Source of the DNA: Flavobacteriales bacterium
Lineage (GTDB): Bacteria > Bacteroidota > Bacteroidia > UBA10329
DNA length: 64,000 nt
Reading direction: 5' to 3'
NCBI GenBank assembly: GCA_020635535.1
Contig: JACJZP010000012.1
Span: 23,004-87,003 of the forward strand
Below, one piece after another: positions 24,389 through 32,830 of the stretch. Made by a program: the position numbers and the translations under genes. A model generated the notes under the pieces. That model saw only the letters and a list, made by a program, of their open reading frames with translations. It did not search any database and had not been told where the DNA came from. Position 1 is the first letter of the stretch. Every line of letters begins with the position of its first letter.

Positions 24389-27169
24389 ATGAAAACGTTA
24401 AAAACAATCGGTCTTCTGCTGCTCACAGCTGTTGCAGCATGGGCGCAACCGAATCCAGACAACATGTTTATTTCTGGATATGTTGTAGATGGAAGTGGTT
24501 TGGCGCAGAATAATCAGCAGGTATGTGTTGCCTTTGTTTCGAACAACCCTGTTTTGCCATCAGACACGGTTTGTACCACAACAAATGCCAATGGGTATTA
24601 CTTCATTGAGATACAGAACGGCTCAGTTTCAGGGCCAAACGTTACCTACGAGGTAAGTACTGTTGACCCGTGTTCGTTTGTGCCGCTTACGCAGATCCGG
24701 CAGAATTATCAAGGCACAATAGACACAGCAAATGTCAACTTTACCATTTGTGCAAATTCTATCTCTTGTGATGCCTCGTTTACTGCAACGGTTGATAGCT
24801 CAAGTGGATTTTATGTGTACACGTTCCAAGCCAATGGTTCGGGACAGGCACCTCTCAGTTATGAATGGTGGATTGATGGAGCTGTTTACACGACCCCAAC
24901 CGTGATACATACGTTTCTTGGAGGAACAGTAGGAGTTTACCTTACGGTTACAGGGGCAGACAGCTGCCAGGCTTTTGCCGGAGACACGCTGTACTTGGAT
25001 GGGAATCCAAACGGATGTTCTGCTGCGATCCAAGCAGTAACCAATCTGAATAACGAGCTGGAATTATCCGCCATGGCAAATGGCGTTCCCCCGTTTTCGT
25101 ATATCTGGAATACTGGACACATTACTCCCACCGTTGTAATGCCTTTTCAACCAGGGGTATACTGTGTATCCGTGACCGATGCTACAGGGTGTACAGTTAC
25201 CACGTGTGATACTGTTTCGAACCCTAGTCAAGGCTGCTCGGTTAACATTACCACAACCGTTGATTCTACCAGTGGAGGTTTGGTTTACACGCTAACTGCT
25301 TCTGGTGGTTTTGCAACTTATGACTGGATTCCAAACGGTGCTGTAGGTCAATCAATTACTGTGCTTGAGCAAGAGTTGAACGGACAACCATACTGCGTTG
25401 TGGCAACCAGCAGCAGCGGCTGCACTGCAACGGCATGCGATACCCTTTTGCCAATAAGCAGCGGCAACTGCTTTGCAGATTTCTGGTATCAGACAAGCAA
25501 TCCGAATACACCGATCTATGCTGGAAATACAGTACAGTTCAATTACAGCGGGAGTATGGCCCAGTACAATTATTACTTCTGGTCTGTTCAGGGCGCAGGC
25601 TTAAACATGAATGCCTATGATCAGAATCCATCTTTCACTTTTCCTTCAGCGGGTATTTATCAGGTTTGTGTGGAGGTTTTTGACAGTCTTGCCAACTGTT
25701 CAGACACTTATTGTGAAACGATTCAGGTGCTTTCTGGAAATACAGGAGGCTGCCAAGCATACTTCACTTGGGAAGAGAGTAACATTACCGGCTCTCCGCT
25801 GCCTGTGGTCGAGTTTACAGATCAATCTCAAGGAGCAAACTACTGGTTCTGGGATTTTGGTGACAACACTACATCAACGGATCAGAACCCGTTGCACACC
25901 TACAGCGGTTCGGGCCTGTACTTAGTTTGTCTTACCATTGTAAACGCAGATCAATCCTGCCAGCAGACGTTCTGTGACTCGGTTTATGTTGGAAACTGGG
26001 GTAATGGAGGTTGCAATGCTTCGTTCAGTTCTTCAGGGCCAACCCCAATCGGTTACACGTTCTCAGCAAATGTTCAGAACCCGAACATCAACTACTACTG
26101 GACCATTGACAACCAGTTTGTAAGCAGTGGTTATCAGGCAAATGCTCCAGCTCTTGGTAACGGAGTACATACAATATGCCTGATGGTTATCGATTCTCTC
26201 AACAACTGTTCAGATAATCAGTGCCTTACAATAACTGTTGGTGGCAACAACTGCTATGGTTACATCAGCGGCCAGCTGTATGCAGGAAGCAATAACCAAC
26301 CTTTGGATCAAGGCGTGGTTTACCTCATCACTTATGATGCGAACACCAATCAACTGACTGCGGTAGACAGCATGGTGGTCGATTCTGGCAATTACTACTT
26401 CTTTGGTCCATTGGCCTGTGGCAATTATCTCATCAAAGCGGCAGCCTATCCTGGAAGCCAGTATTACAGCAATTATATACCAACCTATTATGGCACTTCT
26501 CCTTTCTGGGGCTTTGCACAGACCGTATCGTTAGGTCAGGCGAACACTCAGGTAACGGCCGATATCTTCCTTATCGGTGCCAACAACCCTGGCGGACCGG
26601 GCTTTATTGGTGGCGATGTGACCCAAGGGGCAAATAAGGTTGATCCGGGAGACGCGTTGGAAGGAATGCAGGTAATGTTGTTCGATCTGAGTGGCAACGC
26701 TATCATGTACACTTACACGGATGCTAATGGAGAGTTCGGATTCAGCAACTTGGCCTATGGTTCTTATCAGGTTTACGTGGAGCAACTTGGAGTTGAAACC
26801 GACCCGGCTTACGTAACTATTGGCCCGAACGAACCTTCGGTAGAAGACCTTCACATTTTTGCCTCGGAGACACTGATTACCACAGGAATCCAAGAGTTCG
26901 ACTTTGATGGTGCGATCAGTGAGGTATACCCGAATCCTGTAGGAGAGAATGCCTCAATCAAATTCAACTTGGAGACCGAAGTAATGGTCAATATCTCTGT
27001 TCTTGACCTTGCTGGCAGAACCATTTCAACTGTTTCTCGCTCAGTTTCCAGCGGAGAGAACCAAGTAAGGTTCAATGTTGATGGTCTTACGGAAGGTTAC
27101 TACTTCCTGAACATTCAGGATGCGAATGGCAACTTTAGCGTAACACGTAAATTCATGAGAGTCGATTGA
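24389..27169 (+). CDS. large secreted PKD-domain protein with T9SS type-A tail
   Basis: 926 residues from the ATG at 24389, which starts the signal peptide MKTLKTIGLLLLTAVAAWAQ; an upstream in-frame start would add a non-signal extension. A CnaB-like first domain (MFISGYVVDGSGLAQNNQQV) is followed by Cys-rich PKD-type units (SYEWWIDG, FSYIWNTGHITPTVVM, YWFWDFGDNTTSTDQNPLHTYS), then two carboxypeptidase-regulatory-like domains (YGYISGQLYAGSNNQPLDQG, GFIGGDVTQGANKVDPGDA). The Por tail is EVYPNPVGENASIKFNLE...GYYFLNIQDANGNFSVTRKFMRVD. It has no catalytic motif, so is probably structural or adhesive. A strong terminator follows at 27196. Confidence 0.88.
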   Translation: MKTLKTIGLLLLTAVAAWAQPNPDNMFISGYVVDGSGLAQNNQQVCVAFVSNNPVLPSDTVCTTTNANGYYFIEIQNGSVSGPNVTYEVSTVDPCSFVPLTQIRQNYQGTIDTANVNFTICANSISCDASFTATVDSSSGFYVYTFQANGSGQAPLSYEWWIDGAVYTTPTVIHTFLGGTVGVYLTVTGADSCQAFAGDTLYLDGNPNGCSAAIQAVTNLNNELELSAMANGVPPFSYIWNTGHITPTVVMPFQPGVYCVSVTDATGCTVTTCDTVSNPSQGCSVNITTTVDSTSGGLVYTLTASGGFATYDWIPNGAVGQSITVLEQELNGQPYCVVATSSSGCTATACDTLLPISSGNCFADFWYQTSNPNTPIYAGNTVQFNYSGSMAQYNYYFWSVQGAGLNMNAYDQNPSFTFPSAGIYQVCVEVFDSLANCSDTYCETIQVLSGNTGGCQAYFTWEESNITGSPLPVVEFTDQSQGANYWFWDFGDNTTSTDQNPLHTYSGSGLYLVCLTIVNADQSCQQTFCDSVYVGNWGNGGCNASFSSSGPTPIGYTFSANVQNPNINYYWTIDNQFVSSGYQANAPALGNGVHTICLMVIDSLNNCSDNQCLTITVGGNNCYGYISGQLYAGSNNQPLDQGVVYLITYDANTNQLTAVDSMVVDSGNYYFFGPLACGNYLIKAAAYPGSQYYSNYIPTYYGTSPFWGFAQTVSLGQANTQVTADIFLIGANNPGGPGFIGGDVTQGANKVDPGDALEGMQVMLFDLSGNAIMYTYTDANGEFGFSNLAYGSYQVYVEQLGVETDPAYVTIGPNEPSVEDLHIFASETLITTGIQEFDFDGAISEVYPNPVGENASIKFNLETEVMVNISVLDLAGRTISTVSRSVSSGENQVRFNVDGLTEGYYFLNIQDANGNFSVTRKFMRVD

Positions 27170-27195
27170 TGGGTTTCGATTCTTGTTCGGTCGGG

Positions 27196-27227
27196 AAGGG
27201 CTGCCGTTTGGCGGCCCTTTCTTTTTT
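27196..27227 (+). terminator. intrinsic terminator after the PKD protein
   Basis: AAGGGCTGCC (27196-27205), loop GTTT, and GGCGGCCCTT (27210-27219) make a 10-bp stem with one G-T pair, followed by TCTTTTTT. Confidence 0.85.
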
Positions 27228-27237
27228 AAGCCGCCTC

Positions 27238-27270
27238 AGACCTCGAAGGTTTTCAAAACCTTCGAGGTCT
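27238..27270. repeat. 33-bp perfect palindrome
   Basis: AGACCTCGAAGGTTTT (27238-27253), a central C (27254), and its exact reverse complement to 27270. It lies between the terminator of the PKD gene and the end of the converging fructosamine-kinase gene, five bases from the latter's stop. The arms are far longer than needed for termination and there is no T-run. From memory, near-identical palindromes recur between genes in many Bacteroidota genomes. Confidence 0.85.
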
Positions 27271-27275
27271 ATTCA

Positions 27276-28142
27276 TTAAAACCGTTTCAGAATATGCTCC
27301 ACATCGCTTCCGTAGCCACCACCAAACAGGTTTACATGCACAAGAAGCGGATAGAGTTGCTCTATGGGAACACGTTCCTGCCAACCACTTTCCAGCGGGT
27401 AAACTTCGTTGTAAGTCTCAACCCAGGCATTGCCAAATCCACCGAAAAGCGTCATCATGGCCAGATCCATTTCGCGATGGCCGAAATACACGGCCGGGTC
27501 GTATATACTGGGCAGGCCATCTGCTACAACCATCATGTTTCCGCTCCAAAGATCGCCATGCAGCAGGCTCGGTTTCTCGGTAGGGAAGATGTTCTCAAGT
27601 TCCACGAACAACGCCTCGAACCCTCGTTTCATTGCAGAGGTCAGTAGACCATTCTTTTCGGCCAGTTTCATCTGTGGAATAAGCCGTTCTTCACGGTAGA
27701 AATCGGCCCAAGTTTCCTTTTCAGAATTGCTTTGCAGCAACGATCCGATGTAATTGTCATGATCGAGGCCGAAAGATCCATTCGAAATAGAGTGCATTTT
27801 GGCCAAGTTTCTTCCGAATACGCTCCAGAATTCCGGTCTCGGAGAACCCCGTTCAATCCATTCCAAAATGAGAATCTGTTGATTGCCAACATGGCCTACT
27901 AAAACAGGCTTTGGAACAATGAAATCGGAGGCTGAAATCAGTTCCAGTCCGCGTTTTTCAGCTTCGAACATGTTCGGAAATCGAACAGCGCTGTTCTTTT
28001 TGAGGAAGAACTGTCCTTCGGTGGTTTTCAGGCGGTAGGTTTCGTTGATGTCGCCTCCCGAAACGCTTTCTGTGGAAACCAGCACACCCAAGTTGTGCCG
28101 GGCCAGCAGTTTGCCCAGATCGTGCTCGAATTCCGTATTCAC
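27276..28142 (-). CDS. fructosamine kinase family protein
   Basis: 288 residues, full family length. Motifs of the fructosamine-3-kinase/aminoglycoside-phosphotransferase fold are present: SGGDINETYRLKTTEGQFFLKKN (nucleotide-binding strand), LILEWIERG hinge, SLLHGDLWSGNMMV (catalytic HGDxxxxN) and IYDPAVYFGHREMDLAM (Mg-binding DPA and the family's GHREMDLAM). Members phosphorylate ketoamines on glycated proteins or small molecules, leading to deglycation. It is cytoplasmic with no signal peptide. The gene is divergent from tRNA-Ala and ends next to the 33-bp palindrome. Confidence 0.93.
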   Translation of the reverse strand: MNTEFEHDLGKLLARHNLGVLVSTESVSGGDINETYRLKTTEGQFFLKKNSAVRFPNMFEAEKRGLELISASDFIVPKPVLVGHVGNQQILILEWIERGSPRPEFWSVFGRNLAKMHSISNGSFGLDHDNYIGSLLQSNSEKETWADFYREERLIPQMKLAEKNGLLTSAMKRGFEALFVELENIFPTEKPSLLHGDLWSGNMMVVADGLPSIYDPAVYFGHREMDLAMMTLFGGFGNAWVETYNEVYPLESGWQERVPIEQLYPLLVHVNLFGGGYGSDVEHILKRF

Positions 28143-28171
28143 AGTCGCGAATCTAAAACATGAAAAAGAAT

Positions 28172-28179
28172 TACATTTG
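28172..28179 (+). promoter_or_regulatory. probable -7 box for tRNA-Ala (TACATTTG)
   Basis: TACATTTG fits TAnnTTTG and ends 11 bases before the first base of the tRNA, as expected for a short-leader stable RNA. No TTG is seen at the usual distance upstream. Confidence 0.5.
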
Positions 28180-28190
28180 CCGTCCGCTTT

Positions 28191-28267
28191 GGGGGATTAG
28201 CTCAGTTGGCTAGAGCGCTTGCCTGGCAGGCAAGAGGCCACCGGTTCGAATCCGGTATTCTCCACCA
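28191..28267 (+). tRNA. tRNA-Ala (anticodon GGC)
   Basis: 77 bases folding as a full cloverleaf: acceptor GGGGGAT with ATTCTCC, D arm GCTC/GAGC, anticodon stem CTTGC/GCAAG around the loop CTGGCAG (anticodon GGC), T arm ACCGG/CCGGT around TTCGAAT, and an encoded ACCA end. The acceptor has the G3-U70 pair that marks alanine tRNA. It reads GCC/GCU codons. Confidence 0.97.
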
Positions 28268-28271
28268 AACC

Positions 28272-28305
28272 AAAAGCCCCGCTTACTTCTGTATGCGGGG
28301 CTTTT
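28272..28305. terminator. bidirectional terminator between tRNA-Ala and the fibre operon
   Basis: AAAAGCCCCGC (28272-28282) and GCGGGGCTTTT (28295-28305) form an 11-bp stem with a 12-base loop. The A/T-flanked arms allow it to end both the tRNA transcript and the converging minus-strand adhesin operon. Confidence 0.85.
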
Positions 28306-28328
28306 CATTTGGTTTGGCTGCGCAGGGT

Positions 28329-30587
28329 CTAATACTTCACAGCGGTAATTCTTACCTCATCTACTTCTTGGAGGTCATCCGTCCAACCGGTATACATGGA
28401 AACCGTGAATCTATACTGCCCAGTACAAGCAGCTGTGAAAGCGGTCTGCAAATGCACTGGCATGAAACTTAATCGGTGCGCTTCGAAATCATCAAGAGTG
28501 CCAGATCCCGCACCATTAGTACCTATTGCGGCTTGGTCAGAGCACCCATTTTGACCTTCGGCATCAATAAAAAACTCTACTTCATCCTGGCCCGATCCAG
28601 GGCCGAGTCGGTATCTGAAAGTTGCCTGTACGATCACGGTTTCGCCCGCATTCACAGACAACCATCCTGTAGGGTCACACACGGTATGATAGGTTCCATT
28701 TGTGCCATCAGAATACGAGTCAACCGTATTGTCTATGACGAAAACGGCTCTATCACTATTGGAGCTCCAAACCGCATTACCGCTATTATCTGTAGCAGTA
28801 AGCACCTTGCCAACAGCTGGCGAACCACCTTCAATACGTATGGTGTTCTCCATGGCCACGGCTCCGTTGTGCTCCACCCGCAGGCGCTCGGCTCCACCCG
28901 CAGACATCACGCGGAATATCGGTTCACCATCGGCCGGATTTACGAGGGTTCGCACTGCTATCCCCTCGTCCGGATAATCGGAGTAGCTGGCGCGTATCTC
29001 TACCGCGCTGTTGCTGTTCTCGGGGTCGGTGAAAATGATGCCATTGGCGTTTACGTCCACATCGCCCGCTACATCCAATTTGGCGTTGGGCGCGGTGGTA
29101 CCAATACCTACGTTGCCACTCAGCGCCACATCTCCCACTACATGCAGTTTGGAACCTGGAGTTGTAGTGCCAATACCCACATTACCGCTTACAGCTGCGT
29201 ATTGATCATTGCCACTAATGGTCCAATCGGCATCGTTGGGTACGGATACCGTACCTCCTCCGTTGCTGAGGGAAATGTCGTTGCCGCTGATGCTGAGTGT
29301 TTGTATTTCGTTGGTCGAACTTCCGTCTCCATCAGCATCGGGGGTAATGTTCTGCCAGCCTGATTCCAAACCTATGACCTCGAATTTCAGGTCATTCAAA
29401 GGGTCTTCTATGTAACTACCATTTGATTCATCATAGACCCACGTACTACCATTGGCGTACTGTCCGTAACCGGGAGCAACACTTGTTGCCAGTTGAAGAT
29501 AGCCTGGGATGGAATAGCTGGTTATGCGGAGTTCGAAATAATAATCAGTACCGGAAGTGAGCTGAATATTCCCTGGAATTGGAACAACAACGGTTCCGGT
29601 AGAACTGATAGGAAGCGAGGTTTGGAACAACATTGCCAAACTGGAACTTGGAGAACCTTGGTATAAATTAAAGACTACAGGCCCTGATATATAACCACCG
29701 CCAAGTCCGTTGACCTCAAAAGAAATTGATACCAGTGTAGAATTGGCGGATGGCCTAAAGGATTGACCGGGAAAATATACTTGATCAACTGTAACATAGC
29801 TGGTGGCGACAGCATTACTGGCTATGACACCTTCTGATTCTACCGCCCCTTGAAATTTATCGTCAGAAGTATTGTAAATGACCATTCCTTTTGATGCCGA
29901 AAGTGCATCCCGCTGTGCGGTTGTCATTCGCGGCAACAGCAACGAACCGGTGGTTGAACTGATATCCAATGCAGCATTTGCATTGACGGTTGATGTGCCA
30001 ATAGCCAAGTGGTTACTGGTCTTATCATACACGAATTGGGCATCTGCTCCTGCATCGCCCCCATCATTGAAGATCACCTGTTTATCGGAACCAGCAACGG
30101 GACCCGTTGCACCCGTAGCTCCCGTCAATCCTGTTGGCCCTTGCGATCCTGTTGGGCCAGTGGCTCCTCCCGAACCGCTTGTTTCGGCATACAGCGCATA
30201 GGGCACACTCAACATTTGTTGGGTTCCGGTAATGGTGTATGAAGTGCCGCCTGAAGGATCGGTCTCTGTCTTTACGAAGTACGGACCAGCACTCCAATCT
30301 ATACTTCCAAACGTGCCGCTCTGTACCGAACCGCTACCGACCTGCAGCGTAAGCAGTCCGTTGGCGTTGGTACTTGCCGAATGCGTCTCTACATAAACTG
30401 CCGAGCCACTGCTACTGCCTTGCAATATGCTTATCTGCGTACCAACGGTGGTGTTGATGATGAGGTCGTTGTTCGCATCTCGCAGCACACTCTGAAACGT
30501 GAAACCGCTTGGCGCTTGCGCGCTTGCTGAATGAAAAATGAGTAGAGAAAAATGAAAAATGAGGGTTTGAACAAGGAGCTTTTTCAT
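28329..30587 (-). CDS. secreted tail-fibre-like protein with short collagen segment
   Basis: 752 residues from the ATG at 30587, where the signal peptide MKKLLVQTLIFHFSLLIFHSASAQ starts; an upstream GTG frame would overlap the small peptide gene. The N-terminal domain (APSGFTFQSVLRDANNDLI, VPYALYAETSGSG) is typical of Bacteroidota fibre proteins. A short Gly-X-Y run (GATGPTGSQGPTGLTGATG) follows at about 137-158, then NAALDISSTTGSLLLPRMTTAQRDAL, the module also found in the collagen operon. Repeats NVGIGTTTPGSKLHVVGD and NVGIGTTAPNAKLDVAGD lie near 510-550. The C-terminal domain (AVFVIDNTVDSYSDG to DEVRITAVKY) looks like a beta-sandwich head. No T9SS tail is evident. Last gene of the minus-strand operon from 32656. 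Confidence 0.82.
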   Translation of the reverse strand: MKKLLVQTLIFHFSLLIFHSASAQAPSGFTFQSVLRDANNDLIINTTVGTQISILQGSSSGSAVYVETHSASTNANGLLTLQVGSGSVQSGTFGSIDWSAGPYFVKTETDPSGGTSYTITGTQQMLSVPYALYAETSGSGGATGPTGSQGPTGLTGATGATGPVAGSDKQVIFNDGGDAGADAQFVYDKTSNHLAIGTSTVNANAALDISSTTGSLLLPRMTTAQRDALSASKGMVIYNTSDDKFQGAVESEGVIASNAVATSYVTVDQVYFPGQSFRPSANSTLVSISFEVNGLGGGYISGPVVFNLYQGSPSSSLAMLFQTSLPISSTGTVVVPIPGNIQLTSGTDYYFELRITSYSIPGYLQLATSVAPGYGQYANGSTWVYDESNGSYIEDPLNDLKFEVIGLESGWQNITPDADGDGSSTNEIQTLSISGNDISLSNGGGTVSVPNDADWTISGNDQYAAVSGNVGIGTTTPGSKLHVVGDVALSGNVGIGTTAPNAKLDVAGDVDVNANGIIFTDPENSNSAVEIRASYSDYPDEGIAVRTLVNPADGEPIFRVMSAGGAERLRVEHNGAVAMENTIRIEGGSPAVGKVLTATDNSGNAVWSSNSDRAVFVIDNTVDSYSDGTNGTYHTVCDPTGWLSVNAGETVIVQATFRYRLGPGSGQDEVEFFIDAEGQNGCSDQAAIGTNGAGSGTLDDFEAHRLSFMPVHLQTAFTAACTGQYRFTVSMYTGWTDDLQEVDEVRITAVKY

Positions 30588-30599
30588 GATCGGGAGTTT

Positions 30600-30652
30600 G
30601 AGGTTCAAGGTCAATGCGTCTGAGGCCTGAAATCTGTTATCTGACATGCTTT
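30600..30652. repeat. intergenic direct repeat, copy 1
   Basis: Shares AGGTTCAAGG and ATCTGTTATCTGACAT, in the same order and spacing, with 30820-30872. The two copies flank the 50-residue peptide gene, just upstream of the start codon on one side and overlapping the 3' end of the next upstream gene on the other. Confidence 0.65.
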
Positions 30653-30805
30653 TCATTTCCACCACTTCAATGGATTGAATTTTCTAAGGCTGCCTTCAGG
30701 GTCGCCACCAACTGGTCCGTAGGACATCATAACCATGCTGATCTCGTTATCAATGGTGACTTTCTTTGCCTGTGGCTTGGTGTAGGTTCTTCTTTTTGAG
30801 TTCAT
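30653..30805 (-). CDS. small peptide (50 aa), EISMVMMS-type, possible precursor
   Basis: A complete frame from ATG (30805) to TGA (30653), reading MNSKRRTYTKPQAKKVTIDN, then EISMVMMSYGPVGGDPEGSL and RKFNPLKWWK. The basic N-terminus with YTKPxxKKVxIDNEIS and MMSxGPxGGDPxG recalls, from memory, a recurring class of short Bacteroidota peptides of unknown function, some next to surface-protein or peptide-export genes. It has no signal peptide. It sits between the T9SS cargo (30872-32656) and the fibre protein, flanked by a direct repeat. It could be a leader-core style precursor or a regulatory peptide; neither is shown. Confidence 0.6.
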   Translation of the reverse strand: MNSKRRTYTKPQAKKVTIDNEISMVMMSYGPVGGDPEGSLRKFNPLKWWK

Positions 30806-30819
30806 GAGTTCAATGTTTA

Positions 30820-30872
30820 AGGTTCAAGGTGTGGCTGTCTGAAGTCTGACATCTGTTATCTGACATCCTTTT
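30820..30872. repeat. intergenic direct repeat, copy 2
   Basis: Second copy of the element at 30600-30652, ending at the stop codon of the T9SS cargo gene. Together the copies bracket the small peptide gene, consistent with duplication or insertion of a gene-plus-spacer unit. Confidence 0.65.
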
Positions 30873-32656
30873 TATCGCAGATGTACTTTATGGGTAGATG
30901 TGCCTTTATCGCTTTCCAGTTTCACGATGTAGATACCTGTGGCCGAATTCACTGGGAAAGCGGTTCGGACCGATCGGATGTTTTCAGTGGCGATGAGCTT
31001 GCCTGCCAGGTCGTAAACCGTAGCTGTTCCGTTGGCGGCTTCAGAAAGGATGATGTTTACCTCATTGCCTGAAGAGAACACCTGCGCTCTGAAGGCATCA
31101 TTGCTGCGAATGTCTGTGATGGACATACCGAAATGCAGGGCAAACCGTGTTGGGATGTTGCCTGCCTCATCCGTAAAATCGTACGTGTTGTCCAAGTTCA
31201 GGTCTTGGAAAATGTTGAGCAGTCTGTCTTCCAACCAGACTTCGTTGGCAAGGGTGATTTCCGTAGCGGTTAAGCTGTAATTGCCCGTAGTGGGCAGTTT
31301 CACGCCAAGGTCTACCACTGGGTTGGTGGCCACGCTTTCCAGTCCATTTATCACAAGGCTGTCCGTTCCGGTTGTGGTGTACAGCTGTGGCACACTTGCC
31401 GCTGCCCAGAATTTGTGGCTATCGTAATCATCAAAGCCATTCTGTGCGTCTGAGTTGAACAGGATGATGGTCTCGTCCGATACGTTTCCGTTGCTGAGGG
31501 TCATTCTTACCGTTCCTTCTTCCGCTGCCATTCGGTAAATGCTGCTCCAACCTGCGTGGCTACGCATGGCATCCGTAAAGCTGAGTGAACCTGTCAATCC
31601 ATCCGTAGGAACACGTACCCAGAACGCCTGCGTGGGCGGAATATCTCCGTTTACCGCACCGTTTCCGTTGTTGTTGGTACCCACCATGCTGGTGGCATTG
31701 TAGGTATCGTAAAGCATGGTGGTTCCTTGATGCGTGCGGTACCAGAGTGTGGTGCTGATGTTGCTCTTGGTGGCGTCATCCCAACTCACCGTACTTGGGT
31801 ACGGATTGCTGAGCAGGTTATAGCCACGGTTATTATCTGTAGTCCCTGTTCGGGTGATGTTGGTTTCACTGAAATTGCCTGTGTTGTAGGCGCTTCCACC
31901 ATAGGTTACGATTCCGTTTGAGCCCATTCGAGCTACGTAACCTGTCATTGGGTCGAGTACGGTTGAGCCATTGGTTATCTGCGGGTAGCTGGTGCTGGTC
32001 TCATCTGCGCTCCAGAGTTTGTTACCGCTGGCGATGTTGAAGGTTGATGCCTGTGCATCGGCTACCGGACTTCCCACATAGAAGAACAGTCCGTTAGGAG
32101 TTCCTCCGCCCGAACCTTGCAGGTATTGCTCCATTTGGAAAGAGCCGCTTCCGTTGATGCTGCCTTCGGTAAGGAGCGAACCGATGCTGGATGCGTCAGC
32201 TTTGATGAGCATGGTTCCGTCATTGTACAGTTGCTCGAAAACTGTCAGTCCGTTACCTGCATCCACCGTTAGACTTGCTCCGCTGCGGATGTTGATGTTG
32301 TCGATCTCGGTAGGTGATGACAGATCGGTGGTGATGTGTGGCTGGTTGGTCGGATAGGCGGTGATGATGGCACTATCGGAAGCTGAAGGAACAACTCCTT
32401 TGCTCCAGTTGCTGCCCACCGACCAATCGGTTGATGTTGCTCCGACCCACATCAGGCCGTAATCCTCGCCCTGCTGTACGCCTTCGCTCCTGCTTTTACC
32501 TGAACCGCTGGTTTCGGTATAGAAAACCTGGCCAATGCTGAAACTCATGGTTCCGCCTGAGCCTGTACCTTCTCCACCTACTGAAACGAGGTCGGTCTGG
32601 GCAGAAGCCCAAGTGCTACATACGAGTAACACCGCAATTGCCTGAATTCTTCTCAT
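30872..32656 (-). CDS. secreted surface protein with T9SS type-A tail
   Basis: 594 residues with signal peptide MRRIQAIAVLLVCSTWASAQ. The opening VSVGGEGTGSGGTMSFSIGQVFYTE is common in Bacteroidota surface proteins. A central beta-rich region includes DWSVGSNWSKGVVPSASDSAIIT (a G8-like 'NW..G..P..' unit) and LLSNPYPSTVSWDD. The Por tail is FSSGNEVNIILSEAANGTATVYDLAGKLIATENIR...GIYIVKLESDKGTSTHKVHLR. No enzyme motif, so an adhesin or structural role is likely. First gene of the minus-strand operon; its promoter region is shared with the divergent TPR/LuxR-type regulator and contains the TAGCTTTG box and TAGACA elements. Confidence 0.85.
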   Translation of the reverse strand: MRRIQAIAVLLVCSTWASAQTDLVSVGGEGTGSGGTMSFSIGQVFYTETSGSGKSRSEGVQQGEDYGLMWVGATSTDWSVGSNWSKGVVPSASDSAIITAYPTNQPHITTDLSSPTEIDNINIRSGASLTVDAGNGLTVFEQLYNDGTMLIKADASSIGSLLTEGSINGSGSFQMEQYLQGSGGGTPNGLFFYVGSPVADAQASTFNIASGNKLWSADETSTSYPQITNGSTVLDPMTGYVARMGSNGIVTYGGSAYNTGNFSETNITRTGTTDNNRGYNLLSNPYPSTVSWDDATKSNISTTLWYRTHQGTTMLYDTYNATSMVGTNNNGNGAVNGDIPPTQAFWVRVPTDGLTGSLSFTDAMRSHAGWSSIYRMAAEEGTVRMTLSNGNVSDETIILFNSDAQNGFDDYDSHKFWAAASVPQLYTTTGTDSLVINGLESVATNPVVDLGVKLPTTGNYSLTATEITLANEVWLEDRLLNIFQDLNLDNTYDFTDEAGNIPTRFALHFGMSITDIRSNDAFRAQVFSSGNEVNIILSEAANGTATVYDLAGKLIATENIRSVRTAFPVNSATGIYIVKLESDKGTSTHKVHLR

Positions 32657-32732
32657 CTGATTTTGCTTTAAGCCAGTTGGTGTTCACCAATCCGTAAGAT
32701 GATTCCTTTGGCGTTCACTGCATTTCGGAACG

Positions 32733-32790
32733 CAAAGCTATTTCCAACGGTCGGCAACGCCTGTCTATGGACCTAGACAATTCATAGACA
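32733..32790. promoter_or_regulatory. divergent control region 1: TAGCTTTG box with TAGACA elements
   Basis: TAGCTTTG on the minus strand (32733-32740) fits the -7 consensus for the adhesin gene. An inverted box TGTCTA lies at 32762-32767 and direct TAGACA boxes at 32774-32779 and 32785-32790 (11-base period). The direct boxes stand 41 and 52 bases from the start of the -7 block, exactly as in region 2 (40022-40079). No -33 TTG is seen at normal spacing, which suggests activator dependence. Confidence 0.6.
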
Positions 32791-32830
32791 CTAAGAACAG
32801 ATGCGTCACATTTTTTGCGAATTTGGACGA

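Noticed and set aside
28476..29363. 295-codon plus-strand frame opposite the tail-fibre gene
   Set aside because: It lies wholly within a well-supported minus-strand gene with signal peptide and fibre modules, and its product shows no domain pattern.
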